A model generated the notes under the pieces. It did not search any database, was not told where the DNA came from, and saw only the letters and a list, made by a program, of their open reading frames with translations. Of a DNA stretch of 64,000 nt, positions 30,407-40,882 are shown piece after piece. Location: the NCBI GenBank assembly GCA_036873755.1, contig JAVTVY010047922.1, positions 124,001-188,000 of the forward strand. The letters are read 5' to 3'. The first letter of the stretch is position 1, and each line of letters opens with the position of its first letter. Source of the stretch: Hanleya hanleyi. Lineage: Eukaryota; Mollusca; Polyplacophora; Lepidopleurida; Hanleyidae. The translations under genes were made by a program, and so were the position numbers.

Positions 30407-32697
30407 ACGTATTTATGTATAAAATAATAAATTGAAGTAAAATTTTTCCTTTAAAATGTTTTGAAATACTGGCATATTTGATATATTTCCAAAGCTTGAA
30501 CAATGAATTTTATTTCAGTATAACTGAAATTATAATAAGATTGATAAACTATTAGTAATTCGTAAAAATAAAATGTCTAAGAAGCATAATCGGAACGGTA
30601 AAAGCCCCGCTTAAAAACATATATTATAACACTTAGCAGAGTATGTGTAATTTAAGAATTCTATGCCCTACAGACGTGTCTGTACTTGTCGAGATCTAAA
30701 GACAACGGCATATGTGTACTAAGAATAGAATAGGGGTTTTTCCAATACCGTCAGTGTGTGGGCAAATGACAAAAAGCAGTATTAGATATACCTAACAGAA
30801 GTCACAGTGTATCAATGTTCAGGATTTGAATCAGTGCCCACAATTTACCAATTGAAAGAGAAAGATATTGTCAACTTCCAGTTAAGGATAGAATCTGTAG
30901 GATTTGTAATCGTATTGATGATGAGACCCACTTCCTACTAGAGTGCACAAGATTTCATTCGGAGTGACTGTCACTGTTTAATTCAACAAGATCTATATTC
31001 CGACTTGACAATTTTAATACTAAGATTGGCGATTTAAAGCTTATTGTAACCTGTGGACAAGTCTGAACTTGTTTATTAACTCCCATATGCCTCTTTGTTT
31101 GTGGGGAGTCTGCATAAATGCAAGTGTCTACATGTCGAGAATACAAGTTAAGAAGAGTTTACCCAATGATGTCATGATCTAAAAATAGAACTGAGGTGAT
31201 GCTGTATAAATAGAACTTACATGTGAACACAAGGAGTATTAAATAACAAACCAATGAGCATTAGATATCAAGTAACAGGGAATACTACATATAAAGTAAC
31301 AAAACGAGGATTTTTTTTTTTAAATTTTTAAGTAAATATCGAGAACATAAACAAATTTCAGCAATTGAGCTATTGATGATAGCGGCTCTTTGAGTCTATT
31401 GTTCTGTACAGACGTGTCTGTGCATGTCGAGAATATAAGACAATAGAACAGGTGTATTCACAATACTGTGGGCAAATGACTCATAGCTCTTTGTTTGCTT
31501 TGAGTCTATTGTTCTGTACAGACGTGCCTGTGCATGTCGATAATATAAGACAATAGAACACGTATATTCACAATACTGTGGGCAAATGACTCATAGCTCT
31601 TTGTTTTTGCGGAGTCTTCATAGATGCATGTCATTATATTGAGTCAAGACTTGAACCAAGGTTTGACCACCGCATAATGAGGGAATCATTCACAAAATGA
31701 CTGATGCAATCATTTGCAATTCGAGAGAGTATTATTTCATAATTGAAATGTCATAGTGTTTGCTACATGATTATTAAACAAGATGCACGCGTTGTTGATG
31801 TACTTTTGATGTATGATTTTATATAAACAAAAATATCTATTGAATATCACAACAATGTGTTTGTTCGCGAGTTGTGTTCATTGATAAGCGTATGTATATG
31901 TTAGTGTCCTGAGATCCGATGCACAGTTGGCTGCCGTTGTCCAAAGAATTTCATATCCATAGAGTTATAAGTCCAAGGGTCAGATTAGTTCTACCGGTCC
32001 CATCTCTGCTTTGGCCCGAGTAGTAAGAAGACGGCAAATTCAATAGAAAAAATGACGGTCCAAAATGAGGGGCTGTGAAGTGACCGGATGTGACGTCACT
32101 ATGACAAGTCTGTACTTGTCGAGAAATGACAAAGGAGCAGGGGAATTAACAATACTATGACTCACCACTCTTTGTTTATTGTCTATTGTGCTACATAGAC
32201 GCGTGTGTACTTGTCGAGAACTAAAGACAAAGGAGCAGGCAATAACAATAGAACAGGAGTTTTCCCAATGATGTCATGATCTAAAAATAGAACGGAGGTG
32301 TTGCTCTATAAACAGAACTTACATATGAACACAAGGAGTATTAAATAACAAGACAATGAGCAGAGGTAACAGGGGATACTATGTACCACCGGGCCGGCAC
32401 GCAGCGCGCGCGTGTTATCCGGACGCGCGCGCGGATTATCCGCGATTGTGTGCGCGGGTCAAAGATCACATCCAGGTCAAAAGGTCACCCTTCCGACCCT
32501 TAGGGATTTCCCAATGATGTCATGATCTAAAAATAGAACTGAGGTGATACCACATATGAAAACGGGGAGCAATACTTATAAGTAACAAAACATATTATGC
32601 AAAAAAATAGGGAGCAATACATATTAAGTAACAAAAAAGTAGGGAGCGGGATTATTACATATAACATTGGGCCAGAACCCGCTAAACACCCACTACT
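30390..32697 (-). repeat. Polinton right terminal inverted repeat, about 2.3 kb
   Basis: Inverted partner of 17,760-20,065, with the same iterons, AP-1-like and CRE-like sites and the GC palindrome block at about 32,398-32,445. Its inner edge cuts the capsid gene. Only a small number of mismatches to the left repeat were noticed by eye. Confidence 0.95.
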
Positions 32698-32703
32698 GCC
32701 GTT
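32698..32703 (+). repeat. Polinton target-site duplication, right
   Basis: GCCGTT immediately follows CCCACTACT, the right terminus, and equals 17,754-17,759. Confidence 0.95.
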
Positions 32704-33261
32704 AATATCTATACCTAAGTGTTTTTATTTATGTACAATCAGTTTATTAATATTTATATGTATGTGCTGTCGGAGCCTGTGAATGGGACTTGTTCCTGTA
32801 GGTTATCCTTGGAAATAAATAAAAAATAAAAATATATGGAGCGGGAGGTCTCTTGATCGTGACGGTGACTTCATACGTGATTTGTCATCTGATAAAAGAG
32901 TTAATGTGGGCGAAAAGAGTACTAGAGAGTACAGTGGGGAAGTTTTCTTCTTGTGTTCAGCCTTGGTGGCTGTTAGGAACGCCTTGATAGCGTAGTCTGT
33001 TGTTAGTCAAGGTGGCTGGGCGATTGTCCGGGTGACAGTGGGAGCAGTCTTGGTGACGTGATGAAGTTCAGTGGCGCGGGCCGCATGCTTGTGGCGCTGG
33101 TTAAGTTCTGCTATAAGCTAACGTTAACCTATTCCCGCCTTACCTCCTTCGACTACACGTTCGGTAATGAATAACGAAAATTAAATAAACGAAATTGATC
33201 AAAGAATGACGAGGCACTAGACTAAATTACGTCTTTTCGATTTTTTATTCACAAGGTTTTG
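32704..33261. other. Polinton right flank
   Basis: AT-rich sequence with an AATAAATAAAAAATAAAAATA run at about 32,812. No gene or repeat is recognised. Confidence 0.35.
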
Positions 33262-33440
33262 TTCTGATGTCTGTTTTTATCGGCCTGGTCAGCTCTAGAA
33301 TTTATTGCTGTTTCGTAATTTTGACTTTTGTTTTTGCATCGGTCTGGTCGGCTCCAGAAATTACTAGTATGGTGTCATTTTCACTTTCGTTTTGTATCTG
33401 TCTGGTTGGCTTCGGAATTTTCTTTTATATCATTATTCTG
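33262..33440 (+). repeat. Three diverged units of about 59 bp
   Basis: The block CGG(C/T)CTGGT(C/T)(A/G)GCT(C/T)(T/C)(A/G)GAA occurs near 33,280, 33,340 and 33,398, each preceded by a TTTTGTTTT-like run. The 77-codon frame at 33,267-33,500 is this repeat read through and is not taken as a gene. Confidence 0.6.
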
Positions 33441-33499
33441 TTATTCAAACAGATAGCAAGTGGCAGTTTTGAAGCTATAAATGATGGTAATGGCTACTA

Positions 33500-34310
33500 A
33501 TATGTTGGCTGCAGAGCCGGAGAATGCTGGATATTAATATGATCTGAGAGATAATGTATATGAATACTAATATGGCTGCAGAGCCGAAGAATACTGGTTA
33601 AATGTTGGCTGCAGAGCCGGAGAATACTGGTTAAATGTTGGCTGCAGAGCCGGAGAATACTGGATATTAATATGATCTGAGAGATAACGTATATGAATAC
33701 TAATATGGCTGCAGAGCCGAAGAATACTGGTTAAATGTTGGCTGCAGAGCCAGAGAGTACTGGTTAAATGTTGGCTGCAGAGCCGGAGAATACTGGATAT
33801 TAATATGATCTGAGATAACGTATATGAATACTGATATGACTGCAGAGCCGGAGAATACTGGTTAAATGTTGGCTGCAGAGCCGGAGAATACTGGTTAAAT
33901 GTTGGTTGCAGAGCCGGAGAATACTGGATATTAATATTATCTGAGAGAAAATGTATATGAATACTAATATGACTGCAGAGCCGGATAATACTGGTTAAAT
34001 GTTGGCTGCAGCGCCGGAGAATGCTGGATATTAATATGATCTGAGAGATAACGTATATGAATACTAATATGGCTGCAGAGCCGGAGAATACTGGTTAAAT
34101 GTTGGCCGCAGAGCCGGAGAATACTGGATATTAATATGATCTGAGAGATAATGTATATGAATATTAATATGGCTACAGAGCATCAGAAATACTGGTTAAA
34201 TGTTGGCTGCAGAGCCGGAGAATACTGGATATTAATATGATCTGAGAGATAATGTATGTGAATACTAATATGGCTGCAGAGCCAGAAAAATACTGGATAT
34301 TAATACAATT
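33500..34310 (+). repeat. GGCTGCAGAGCCGGAGAATACTGG satellite array, about 800 bp
   Basis: The core of about 24 bp (GGCTGCAGAGCCGGAGAA plus TACTGG) appears some 16 times. Two spacers alternate: a short TTAAATGTT and a long ATATTAATATGATCTGAG...ATGAATACTAATAT. Short-short-long groupings form a super-unit of about 140 bp. The array decays at its right end (34,290-34,400). Confidence 0.9.
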
Positions 34311-34447
34311 GGAGAACAAATGGTTTTGGGTACTCGTATGGCTGCGAAGCTGAAGGAATACTGGTAAAATGTTGACAGCAGAGGTAAATGAATTCTGGAA
34401 ATGTAAAGACAGAGGTAATTGGCAGAGGTGAGAGAGAACATGGCAGG

Positions 34448-34450
<3 letters not shown>

Positions 34451-34492
<42 letters not shown>
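34451..34492 (+). repeat. (AG)n microsatellite
   Basis: About 20 uninterrupted AG dinucleotides. The Ser/Leu-rich minus-strand frames across it are artefacts. Confidence 0.95.
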
Positions 34493-34495
<3 letters not shown>

Positions 34496-35180
34496 GGGGA
34501 ATGGTGAAAATGTGACAAAGACGGACTCGGCCTTGAGAACTTGTAAATAGTGTACATTCTGCGCCACGCTTTAATTTGACTAATATTTTGTGGAATAACC
34601 CATTGGAGTTAACATATGCAATATATATTTATATATTCTGTTTGTTTATAGTTGGTTAAAGGAAGCGGAAGCAGTAGGATAGTTAATGGGGAAGAGGAGA
34701 TTTTAACATGATCGTTTTAATATTAAATTAATGTGTTACGTGCATGATTTGCGCAGGAGTGTTGGGATGTGAGTTGGTGTCGTTTTCGGTGATGTTGAGA
34801 ACATCGTGGATTGGCAATAATTTAAAGTGCGAATATTGATGATGCATTAAAAAGTGTGTTTGTCTTTTGTATATTTATATTTGCAGAGATTTTCAGGCGA
34901 GATTGCAGATAGTTTGTAGAAGAAAAGGTGTTCTTGTTGCCTCTTTTATTAAGTCGTACAGAGCCTCTAACAACGGCAATCCTGATACAGCCTGTCGATG
35001 AGTGACGTTTCTGAATCTGCTGAGGACGCCTATGTTGTATCGGTGAAGGTTTGACAAGCATTTAAACATATTTAAATAGTCGATTTCGATGCAGATATCC
35101 AGATATGTGTAATGGAATCTTGTCATGTTATTCAGGTACGGTCCCAGCAGTATTACCAAATATGGAGTTATGTTTTGATT
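34493..35180. other. No gene; possible exon fragment near 34,890
   Basis: At about 34,885-35,003 a frame reads DFQARLQIVCRRKGVLVASF followed by IKSYRASNNGNPDTACR and a stop, after a TTTATATTTGCAG that could be a 3' splice site. Family unknown. It could be a terminal exon, an old retroelement scrap or chance. The remainder shows nothing. Confidence 0.25.
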
Positions 35181-35913
35181 ATTGGTGATTTGTTTGTTTC
35201 ATAAACAAATGGAACCGGGTACCAGAGAAATTGTTATACTTTTCCAGGCTATCTCAAATACTATCAAAATTCAAATTTAATAATTAATACATTCAAGGCA
35301 TTATACCACGTCTCGTATGATTGTGGTATATTTAATTAGTGGTCGACATGAGTATTAAATCATAGCTCCTATGCTAGCATATCTAATTTCGCTTAAGCAG
35401 GTGTTAGGGGCCGTGTGGATACCTCATAGTCTTCACATGAACATATGCAATAAAAGTGCGACTGAGATACTCAGGCTACCGTGAATTTACCTTATTCTGG
35501 GGTTTAAATGTGAGGTGCCAAGGAAAGCTTTTCTGTGGAGCCATATATATGGTTGCTTTTTAGTCGCCAGACGTCGTCGATTTTCCCAACCTCTTGCATA
35601 TCGCTCCAATTTAAAGATCTGCGTGTTACGGATAAAATGTTCTGCGTATGATTTGATGCTTTGAGGCGCAAAACAACAATGCTATTCCACATTTTTGAGT
35701 GATTGAAAACGTTCCTGAACGTTGAACCAGGAAAAACGGTTAAAGCTTTGTACAATTCTAAAGATTCATACATTAACACGATCTTGTAACGAAAAAATGC
35801 TAGATTTGTATCCCGTTTAATCACGTTGAAGGTATTCCACAAATCATACACAAACGGCTATTAGAATACAAGACATATCCGTATCATAACAGGAATCTGG
35901 AGACCATTGTGAC
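35181..35913 (+). repeat. Repeat LR, copy D (left part)
   Basis: Collinear with 48,095-48,470 of copy C: CAAATTTAATAATTAAT(T/A)CATTCAAGGCAT, AAAGATCTGCGTGTTACGGA, GAAAACGTTCC(C/T), TTGAACC(G/A)GG(G/A)AAAACGG, and GGAG(G/A)CCATTGT. An extra 230 bp at about 35,365-35,595, including one RNA-like module and a TAGTCGCCAGACG block, is absent from copy C. The 115-codon minus-strand frame here is not maintained in copy C. Confidence 0.65.
35390..35480 (+). ncRNA. RNA-like module outside Naiad (copy in LR D)
   Basis: Has CTAATTTCGCTTAAGCAGG, GTTAGGGGCCGTGTGG, TTCACATGAACA and GCGACTGAGATAC in module order. The outer helix CGTGTGG/TCACATG can form, but the CAG...CTG hairpin is degraded (CATATGC against GCGACTG). 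Confidence 0.45.
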
Positions 35914-36185
35914 AATTACAAGCGTCTAGTCCGTCATCCATAATTCAGCCGTCGTCCATTAGAGAATATCCGCTTCCACAATCCAAAGACATATTCCATA
36001 TTCAATATAACACTATTAGCACCAAATTCAAAAAGACAATCATAGTATACATAAACATAGGCTTGTTTCCTGCAAGAGAGAAGCGGTCAACAGTTTTCAA
36101 TGATGCCGGCAAGACATCATGATGTTCCAAAAATATCAAATCCGTATCGCTGATCAGTAATCTTAATCCATAACATTCGATGTAA

Positions 36186-36345
36186 AGTCGTCATCTAAAG
36201 AATGGTATATCTCAGTCACCTTTTGATTGTGCCTGTTCATATGAGTACCATGAGGATCTTGAAGTACATGGGTTCATACGGCCCCTAGCCCCGGATTAAG
36301 CGGAATTAGACACAAGTTACGAAACGTAGCGCCATAGATCTTGCA
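36186..36345 (-). ncRNA. RNA-like module in Naiad copy (iii)
   Basis: Minus strand: the AACGTAGCG/CGCTACGTT hairpin at the reverse transcriptase end, TAGGGGCCGTATGAACCCAT, CATATGAACAGGCAC and GTGACTGAGATA. One mismatch (CAGGCAC against GTGACTG) weakens the second hairpin here. Confidence 0.45.
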
Positions 36346-36347
36346 CG

Positions 36348-38610
36348 CTACGTTCGTATTTTTGTATCAGCATGCGATATGTATCGCCAAATTTGAGAAA
36401 CTTTGAGTGGAGGCGTTTGGTGGAATAGCCCGTGTCTTATAAGTTTCTGTAACATTGTTTTGTGACGTTGATTAAAATCGTCACATTTAACACAGGATCT
36501 AGCAAATGCTACTAAGCGAGATATGTATACGCCATATGCAGGTCCCACTGGAATATTACTTTCCAGAAAGGGATAGTTTACGATGTCGAAATTGTAATCA
36601 TCTCTTTTGTCATAAAGTCGACGAGAGAGAATGCCCGCTTCATTTTTATAGAGATATAGATCTAAATATGATGTGCCTGTAGGGCTATCTGTAGTTTCCT
36701 TCAAATCCAGTGAAGGTGGATATATATCCTTCACTGCGTCATTTATATAGCGATTATCCACAGCGAGAAGATCGTCTATATAGCGTTTGGTGAATGAGAA
36801 GAAACGGGCTTTGAATGGATCGGTTTTTGAAAGCGCCTGCATATAGTCATATTCATAAGAGAACAGATACAGGTCAGCCAACAGGGGTGCACAATTAGTA
36901 CCCATTGGAATACCTATATGCTGCTGATATATTACGTTGCCAAATTTCACATAAATATTTTTAATGAGAAATTTAAGCAACTCTAGAAACAAAGAAAGAT
37001 CCCATGAATGATATCTCTTGTATGTAGTAGAGCTAAAGAATGCTTTATGGCTTCCGACATTAATACATCTACGATCAGTTTTCTTAAACACAGATACTAT
37101 TAATGAACTTAGAGTCCTGATGAGGGATTGTAGTATAGAGAGTCGAGAAATCCCATGTGGATACATGTCTGTACGGTATGTGACCTTTAGCATCAAGTTC
37201 TTCCGTAAAACGTTTTGAGTTTTTCAATATCCACATACATTCAACGCCAGATTTCTTAGAAATAGTGGCGCAATACCTTTCCCAAACTGCTTTTACCTCC
37301 TGAAGGGCCCTCGTCAATAGGGTTGAAAGAAGCTTGGTGGTGCAGCTTCTAGAACCAGCTATGAATCTAGCTTTGTATGGTGATTTATGCATTTTGGGAG
37401 TCCAGTATAGTTTTGGTATGTCGTTATGATTGGTTGGAAGACAAATACCTCTTTCCCTGAGAAACTGTTTGTGATTGTTAAATAAATCTTCCAGAGTAAA
37501 TGCAGTTTGGGAGTAAGTAGACGTATTTGATGAAGATATGTCTACACTCAATTCTTTAACCAGCACCTGGTAATAGTAATATTTACATATGAATATTATA
37601 TTATTCGGAGCTTTGTCTGCTGAGACTATGACGAATTTACACCGGAGATTTGCTAGAACTTCTTGCGAATTGAGGTTTCTCAGTACTTGGTTTGCTTGGG
37701 GAAGAGTATTTCTGTCAATATGGCGGATTGTTTCAGCGACCTTGCTCTTGGTGAAGTACAGCCAATCAGCGAGTACTGTAGGTTCACATTTTTCGTGCTT
37801 AGACTAATCCATAACGTACTGTTCCAATGCAGACATGACTATCTTCTGGTCGGCCTTCAGATTTATTCTTCTTGGCTCTCTATATTTAGGTCCTTTCATT
37901 AGGAGTAATTTCAGATCCTTATCACTCACCATATCAAGAGCACCAGTCACAATATGTTTACATGGTTTATAGATAAAGTTCGATGATTCACAATCACAAC
38001 TATAGCCTCCTGACGTGTATAAGTTCCAGTCAAACTCCTTGACAGCATTGGAGTAATTGAATATTTTGGTGGCTATAGATTTAGTATACTTATATGAAAC
38101 GCAAGGAGGTTCTGTGAACTTAAAATAGTTTGGTACAGCGTTGCGTACGTCTGGATCATTCAGGATTCGAGGTAAATTAATGATGTCCAGTCCTTTATCT
38201 AAGTAGTTGAGTTTCAAGAAAAGCCGATCTTGAGATGTTTCGATTATGTTCACTGGACGATACAACCGAAAATACGCTATATCTTGACATACTTTACTGA
38301 TTTTTAGTGATATTATATTTCCTGAAGACGCAGATTGTTGTATATCTCTGGCTATTTGATCTAAAGCTCTCAGAGGTAACGCATACAGAACTGTACGTAA
38401 GCTATGTATACTATTGGGTGTGTTAGTTAAACCCACTAAGTAATTTAAAGTGATATGATCTTGAATCATCGAACTATTAAACTTTCGCCAACCATGGCTG
38501 CGATGTCTCCGTTGATGAGGTTTAAATAGTTGGGTAATGTTGGATATATTTGAACGGCGGTTTGTAGCATTGCCGAACCCACTGACATTATCATTTAAAC
38601 CAAACGGAAA
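36348..38610 (-). pseudogene. Penelope-like reverse transcriptase, four lesions
   Basis: After the TGA the frame continues FPFGLNDNVSGFGN, then a long N-terminal region with GYSCDCESSNFIYKPCKHIV and MKGPKYREPRRIN, typical of the upstream part of this family. A TAG near 37,804 replaces a probable Trp codon. The reverse transcriptase blocks follow: VIVSADKAPNNIIFICK, PKLYWTPKMHKSPYKARFI, STWDFSTLYTTIPHQD, GIPMGTNCAPLLADLYLF and active site RYIDDLLAVDN. An 11-bp deletion near 37,110 and an extra C near 36,434 shift the frame. Active-site residues remain. Confidence 0.9.
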
Positions 38611-39238
38611 CACTCACCCAAGTTCTAGCATCCAGAATAATTCCCGCTCTCGGATTTTTCTCTCAAATCCAAAGGGGGAATCCTTAGTAGATGGATAGAC
38701 GACGTCTATGATCTGAATACTAAAGTTATCCCAGCCATGGTCGGGTCCAGAAAAATGTTTACCTATAAGCAATTGCTTTTTACTAACGGATTTTCTGTGA
38801 CCGTTCACCCTAAGATGGAGTCTTTGGGTGGTCTTGCCAACATACTGTTGACCACAATTCTTACAGGAAACAAAATAAATACAGTTTGTAGTAGAACAAC
38901 TAAGATCAACATACGAGTTAACAGAATATGAGTTACCAGTTAACGCGGAACTAAATGAAGCTGAAGTATTAAAGAGTGGACACGTGAGACATCCACGAAA
39001 TTTTGAAAGTATTACATGTAGAATTCGGTGCTAAACAATCATCAAGCGCAATATTACAAGGTTTGATGTCGTGGCCTTGCTTTGCTGTCAGAAATATATC
39101 TGTCATTTGGATTGAAAAAGGTCTAAGGTTTCTCGGGTCTGTCTTAATATTATTTATTTTAGTTGTATTCATTATGAGTGTTGGGTGTGCAGGGGCTCGG
39201 CCTCGGGGACAACTTGCCCACCAGCAGACTCCAGGCAT
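38611..39238 (-). pseudogene. GIY-YIG endonuclease with Cys-rich lead (Naiad N-terminal part)
   Basis: A cysteine-rich lead (KPCNIALDDC, then GCLTCPLFNTS after a frameshift near 39,000) and CIYFVSCKNCG precede QYVGKTTQRLHLRVNGHR, the GIY-YIG core with its conserved Arg. The segments KHFSGPDHGWDNFSIQII and RERELFWMLELG with the conserved Glu complete the domain. The enzyme would nick target DNA. An in-frame TGA near 38,612 separates this domain from the reverse transcriptase part, but both are in the same frame, which points to a point mutation in a single long protein. The true 5' start is not seen because the copy joins the partial copy at 39,249. Confidence 0.85.
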
Positions 39239-39501
39239 ACACAGGTTAAATTACAAGCGTCTATTCCGTCATCCATAATTCAGCCGTCGTCCATTAGAGA
39301 ATATCCGCGTCCACAATCCAAAGACCTATTCCATATTCCATATAACAGTATTAGCACCAAATTCAAAAAGACAATCATAGTATACATAAACATAGGCTTG
39401 TTTCCTGCAAGAGATAAGCGGTCAACAGTTTTCAATGATGCCGGCAAGACATCATGATGTTCCAAAAATATCAAATCCGTATCGCTGATCAGTATTCTTA
39501 A

Positions 39502-40077
39502 CCCTATCTGGACTGGGCGATTTGGGGTGTATCACAGCCTGGTGGGGGGGAGGCGGAAAGTGCCCCCCCCCTATATATTTTCTCTACCACTAAGGCTAGA
39601 GCGCTGAAACTTACCACACAGTATCTTTGCTTCAAGCTCTACCGGAAAATGTAAAAACAATCCAAGATGGCCGCCATGATGACGTCACAGTCTCGGAAGC
39701 GCCATTTTTCGGTCTTTTTGGGGTAGATTTTTCGAAATTTTCATTTTTCCGATTTTTCTCTCGAAAAAAATCAAATAAAATATAGAATAATTAGTTATTC
39801 CTCAATAAAATACTTTTAATGACTTTTAGGCAAGGAAAATGTGAAAAATGGAGCGGAAAGATTGAAAAACACGACTTTCGCGGATACCACATGGCCGCCA
39901 TTTTGAATTTACCCATGATTCTCTGCCCGGGGGTATATGAAAATAGGCTCAAAATGACCCCAATAAGATAAGCTCAAAAGTCACCAAGTTTCATCCTCTT
40001 CGGTTTTGTCGTTTCGGAGCAGCAGAGAAAAGTTGACAGGGGGGGCACTTTTCGCCCCCCCCCCAGGCCATGTAGGG
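39502..40077 (+). mobile_element. TTAA-flanked MITE (piggyBac-like ends), 576 bp
   Basis: Flanked by TTAA at 39,498-39,501 and 40,078-40,081, inserted at a single TTAA of the Naiad 3' region (compare ATTCTTAATCC in fragment (i)). The ends CCCTATCTGGACTGGG and, inverted, CCCTACATGGCCTGGG form an imperfect 16-bp terminal repeat. G/C homopolymer runs follow both ends. No coding capacity. TTAA duplication with a CCC start is typical of piggyBac-type elements. The autonomous partner is not in the window. Confidence 0.85.
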
Positions 40078-40228
40078 TTAATCATAATTCGTTGTAAAGT
40101 CGTCATCTAAAGAATGATGTATCTCAGCCACGCTTTGATTGTGACTGTTCATATGAGTGCCATGAGGATCTTGAAGTACATGGGTTCATACGGCTCCTAG
40201 CCCCGGGTTAAGCGGAATTAGGCACAAG

Positions 40229-40583
40229 TTACGAAACGTAGCGCCATAGATCTTGCACGCTACGTTCGTATTTTTTTATCAGCATGCGATATGTATCGCC
40301 AAATTTGAGAAACTTTGAGTGGAGGCGTTTGGTGGAATAGCCCTGTCTTATAAGTTTCTGTAACATTGTTTTGTGACGTTGATTAAAATCGTCACATTTA
40401 ACACAGGATCTAGCAAATGTTACTAAGCGAGATATGTATACGCCATATGCAGGTCCCACTGGAATATTATGTCCAGAAAGGGATAGTTTACGATGTCGAA
40501 ATTGTAATCATCTCTTTTGTCATAAAGTCGACGAGAGAGAATGGCCGCTTCATTTTTATAGAGATATAGATCTAAATATGATG
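40229..40583 (-). pseudogene. Penelope-like reverse transcriptase C-terminal remnant in partial copy
   Basis: Encodes YLDLYLYKNEA...LYDKRDDYNFDIVNYPF in one frame. A base missing near 40,470 (ATTATGTCC where other copies have ATTACTTTCC) is followed by GPAYGVYISRLVTFARSCVK to the stop at 40,229. No catalytic motif is included. Confidence 0.75.
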
Positions 40584-40882
40584 ATGGATCTTTGAGATGT
40601 ATTCAGCAGTAGTTTGCCTATGGAGGGAGGAGACAATAATTAGGACAGGGGCATCCTATATGATTCCTGTACGAAGGCTATCATACTAAAATGTTCTCTA
40701 TTATACCATTGTTTCATAGATTCATAGCGTAGTCATATGCCCTATTTTAACTAATGCTTTTTCATCATGAGGTTGCCATCATAAGGCTACGTCCGAGAAT
40801 CCACCGTATTATCGAATGCGACTGTTAGGTGTCGAGGGATGCTTTCTGGACAGTCATATGGTTGCTTTTTAGTCGCCAGACG
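40584..40882 (+). repeat. Repeat LR, copy D (right part)
   Basis: GATGTATTCAGCAGTAGTTT, GGGAGGAGACAATAA, CATATGCCCTATTTTAACTAATGCT match 48,500-48,670. From about 40,845 it carries ATATGGTTGCTTTTTAGTCGCC as at 35,556. The LINE below begins at about 40,883. Confidence 0.65.

Larger units (their letters stand above)
17760..32697 (+). mobile_element. Maverick/Polinton, 14,938 bp, complete ends, capsid genes lost
   Basis: The termini are AGTAGTGGGTG... on both sides in inverted orientation, starting with AG as Polintons do, and the insertion is flanked by a 6-bp duplication. Inside are protein-primed DNA polymerase B, a packaging-type ATPase, a retroviral-type integrase with chromodomain, an adenain-like protease, and a capsid C-terminal stub. 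Known Polintons are 15-20 kb and add major and minor capsid proteins. Here the major capsid gene is cut off at the right terminal repeat and no minor capsid gene is seen. The coding lesions are few, and the terminal repeats agree almost perfectly, so insertion seems recent. Confidence 0.96.
35914..39248 (-). mobile_element. Naiad-type Penelope-like element (iii), near full coding region
   Basis: Read on the minus strand from 39,248 to 35,914, a GIY-YIG endonuclease region precedes the reverse transcriptase. This permuted order defines the Naiad/Chlamys group; canonical Penelope-like elements have the endonuclease last. Lesions are few: a frameshift near 39,000, TGA near 38,612, TAG near 37,804, an 11-bp deletion near 37,110, and one extra base near 36,434. 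The 3' end matches fragments (i), (ii) and (iv). It lies in LR copy D: the sequence left of 35,914 and right of 40,583 are consecutive in LR copy C (48,460-48,500). Confidence 0.88.
39249..40583 (-). mobile_element. Naiad partial copy (iv), head-to-tail upstream of copy (iii)
   Basis: Minus-strand 3' part only: it begins inside the reverse transcriptase at the codons for TSYLDLYLYK and ends with the standard 3' terminus at 39,249, directly joined to the 5' side of copy (iii). Penelope-like elements often carry such a 5'-truncated tandem copy (pseudo-LTR), and I interpret it so. It is split by a TTAA MITE at 39,502-40,077. The 64-codon frame with a membrane segment is open here (39,280-39,474). 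Confidence 0.8.

Noticed and set aside
33267..33500. 77-codon frame with hydrophobic stretches, suggesting a membrane protein
   Set aside because: It consists of three diverged 59-bp tandem units plus flank.
34265..34567. Ser/Leu-rich minus-strand frames
   Set aside because: They are translations of the (AG)n microsatellite and neighbouring satellite.
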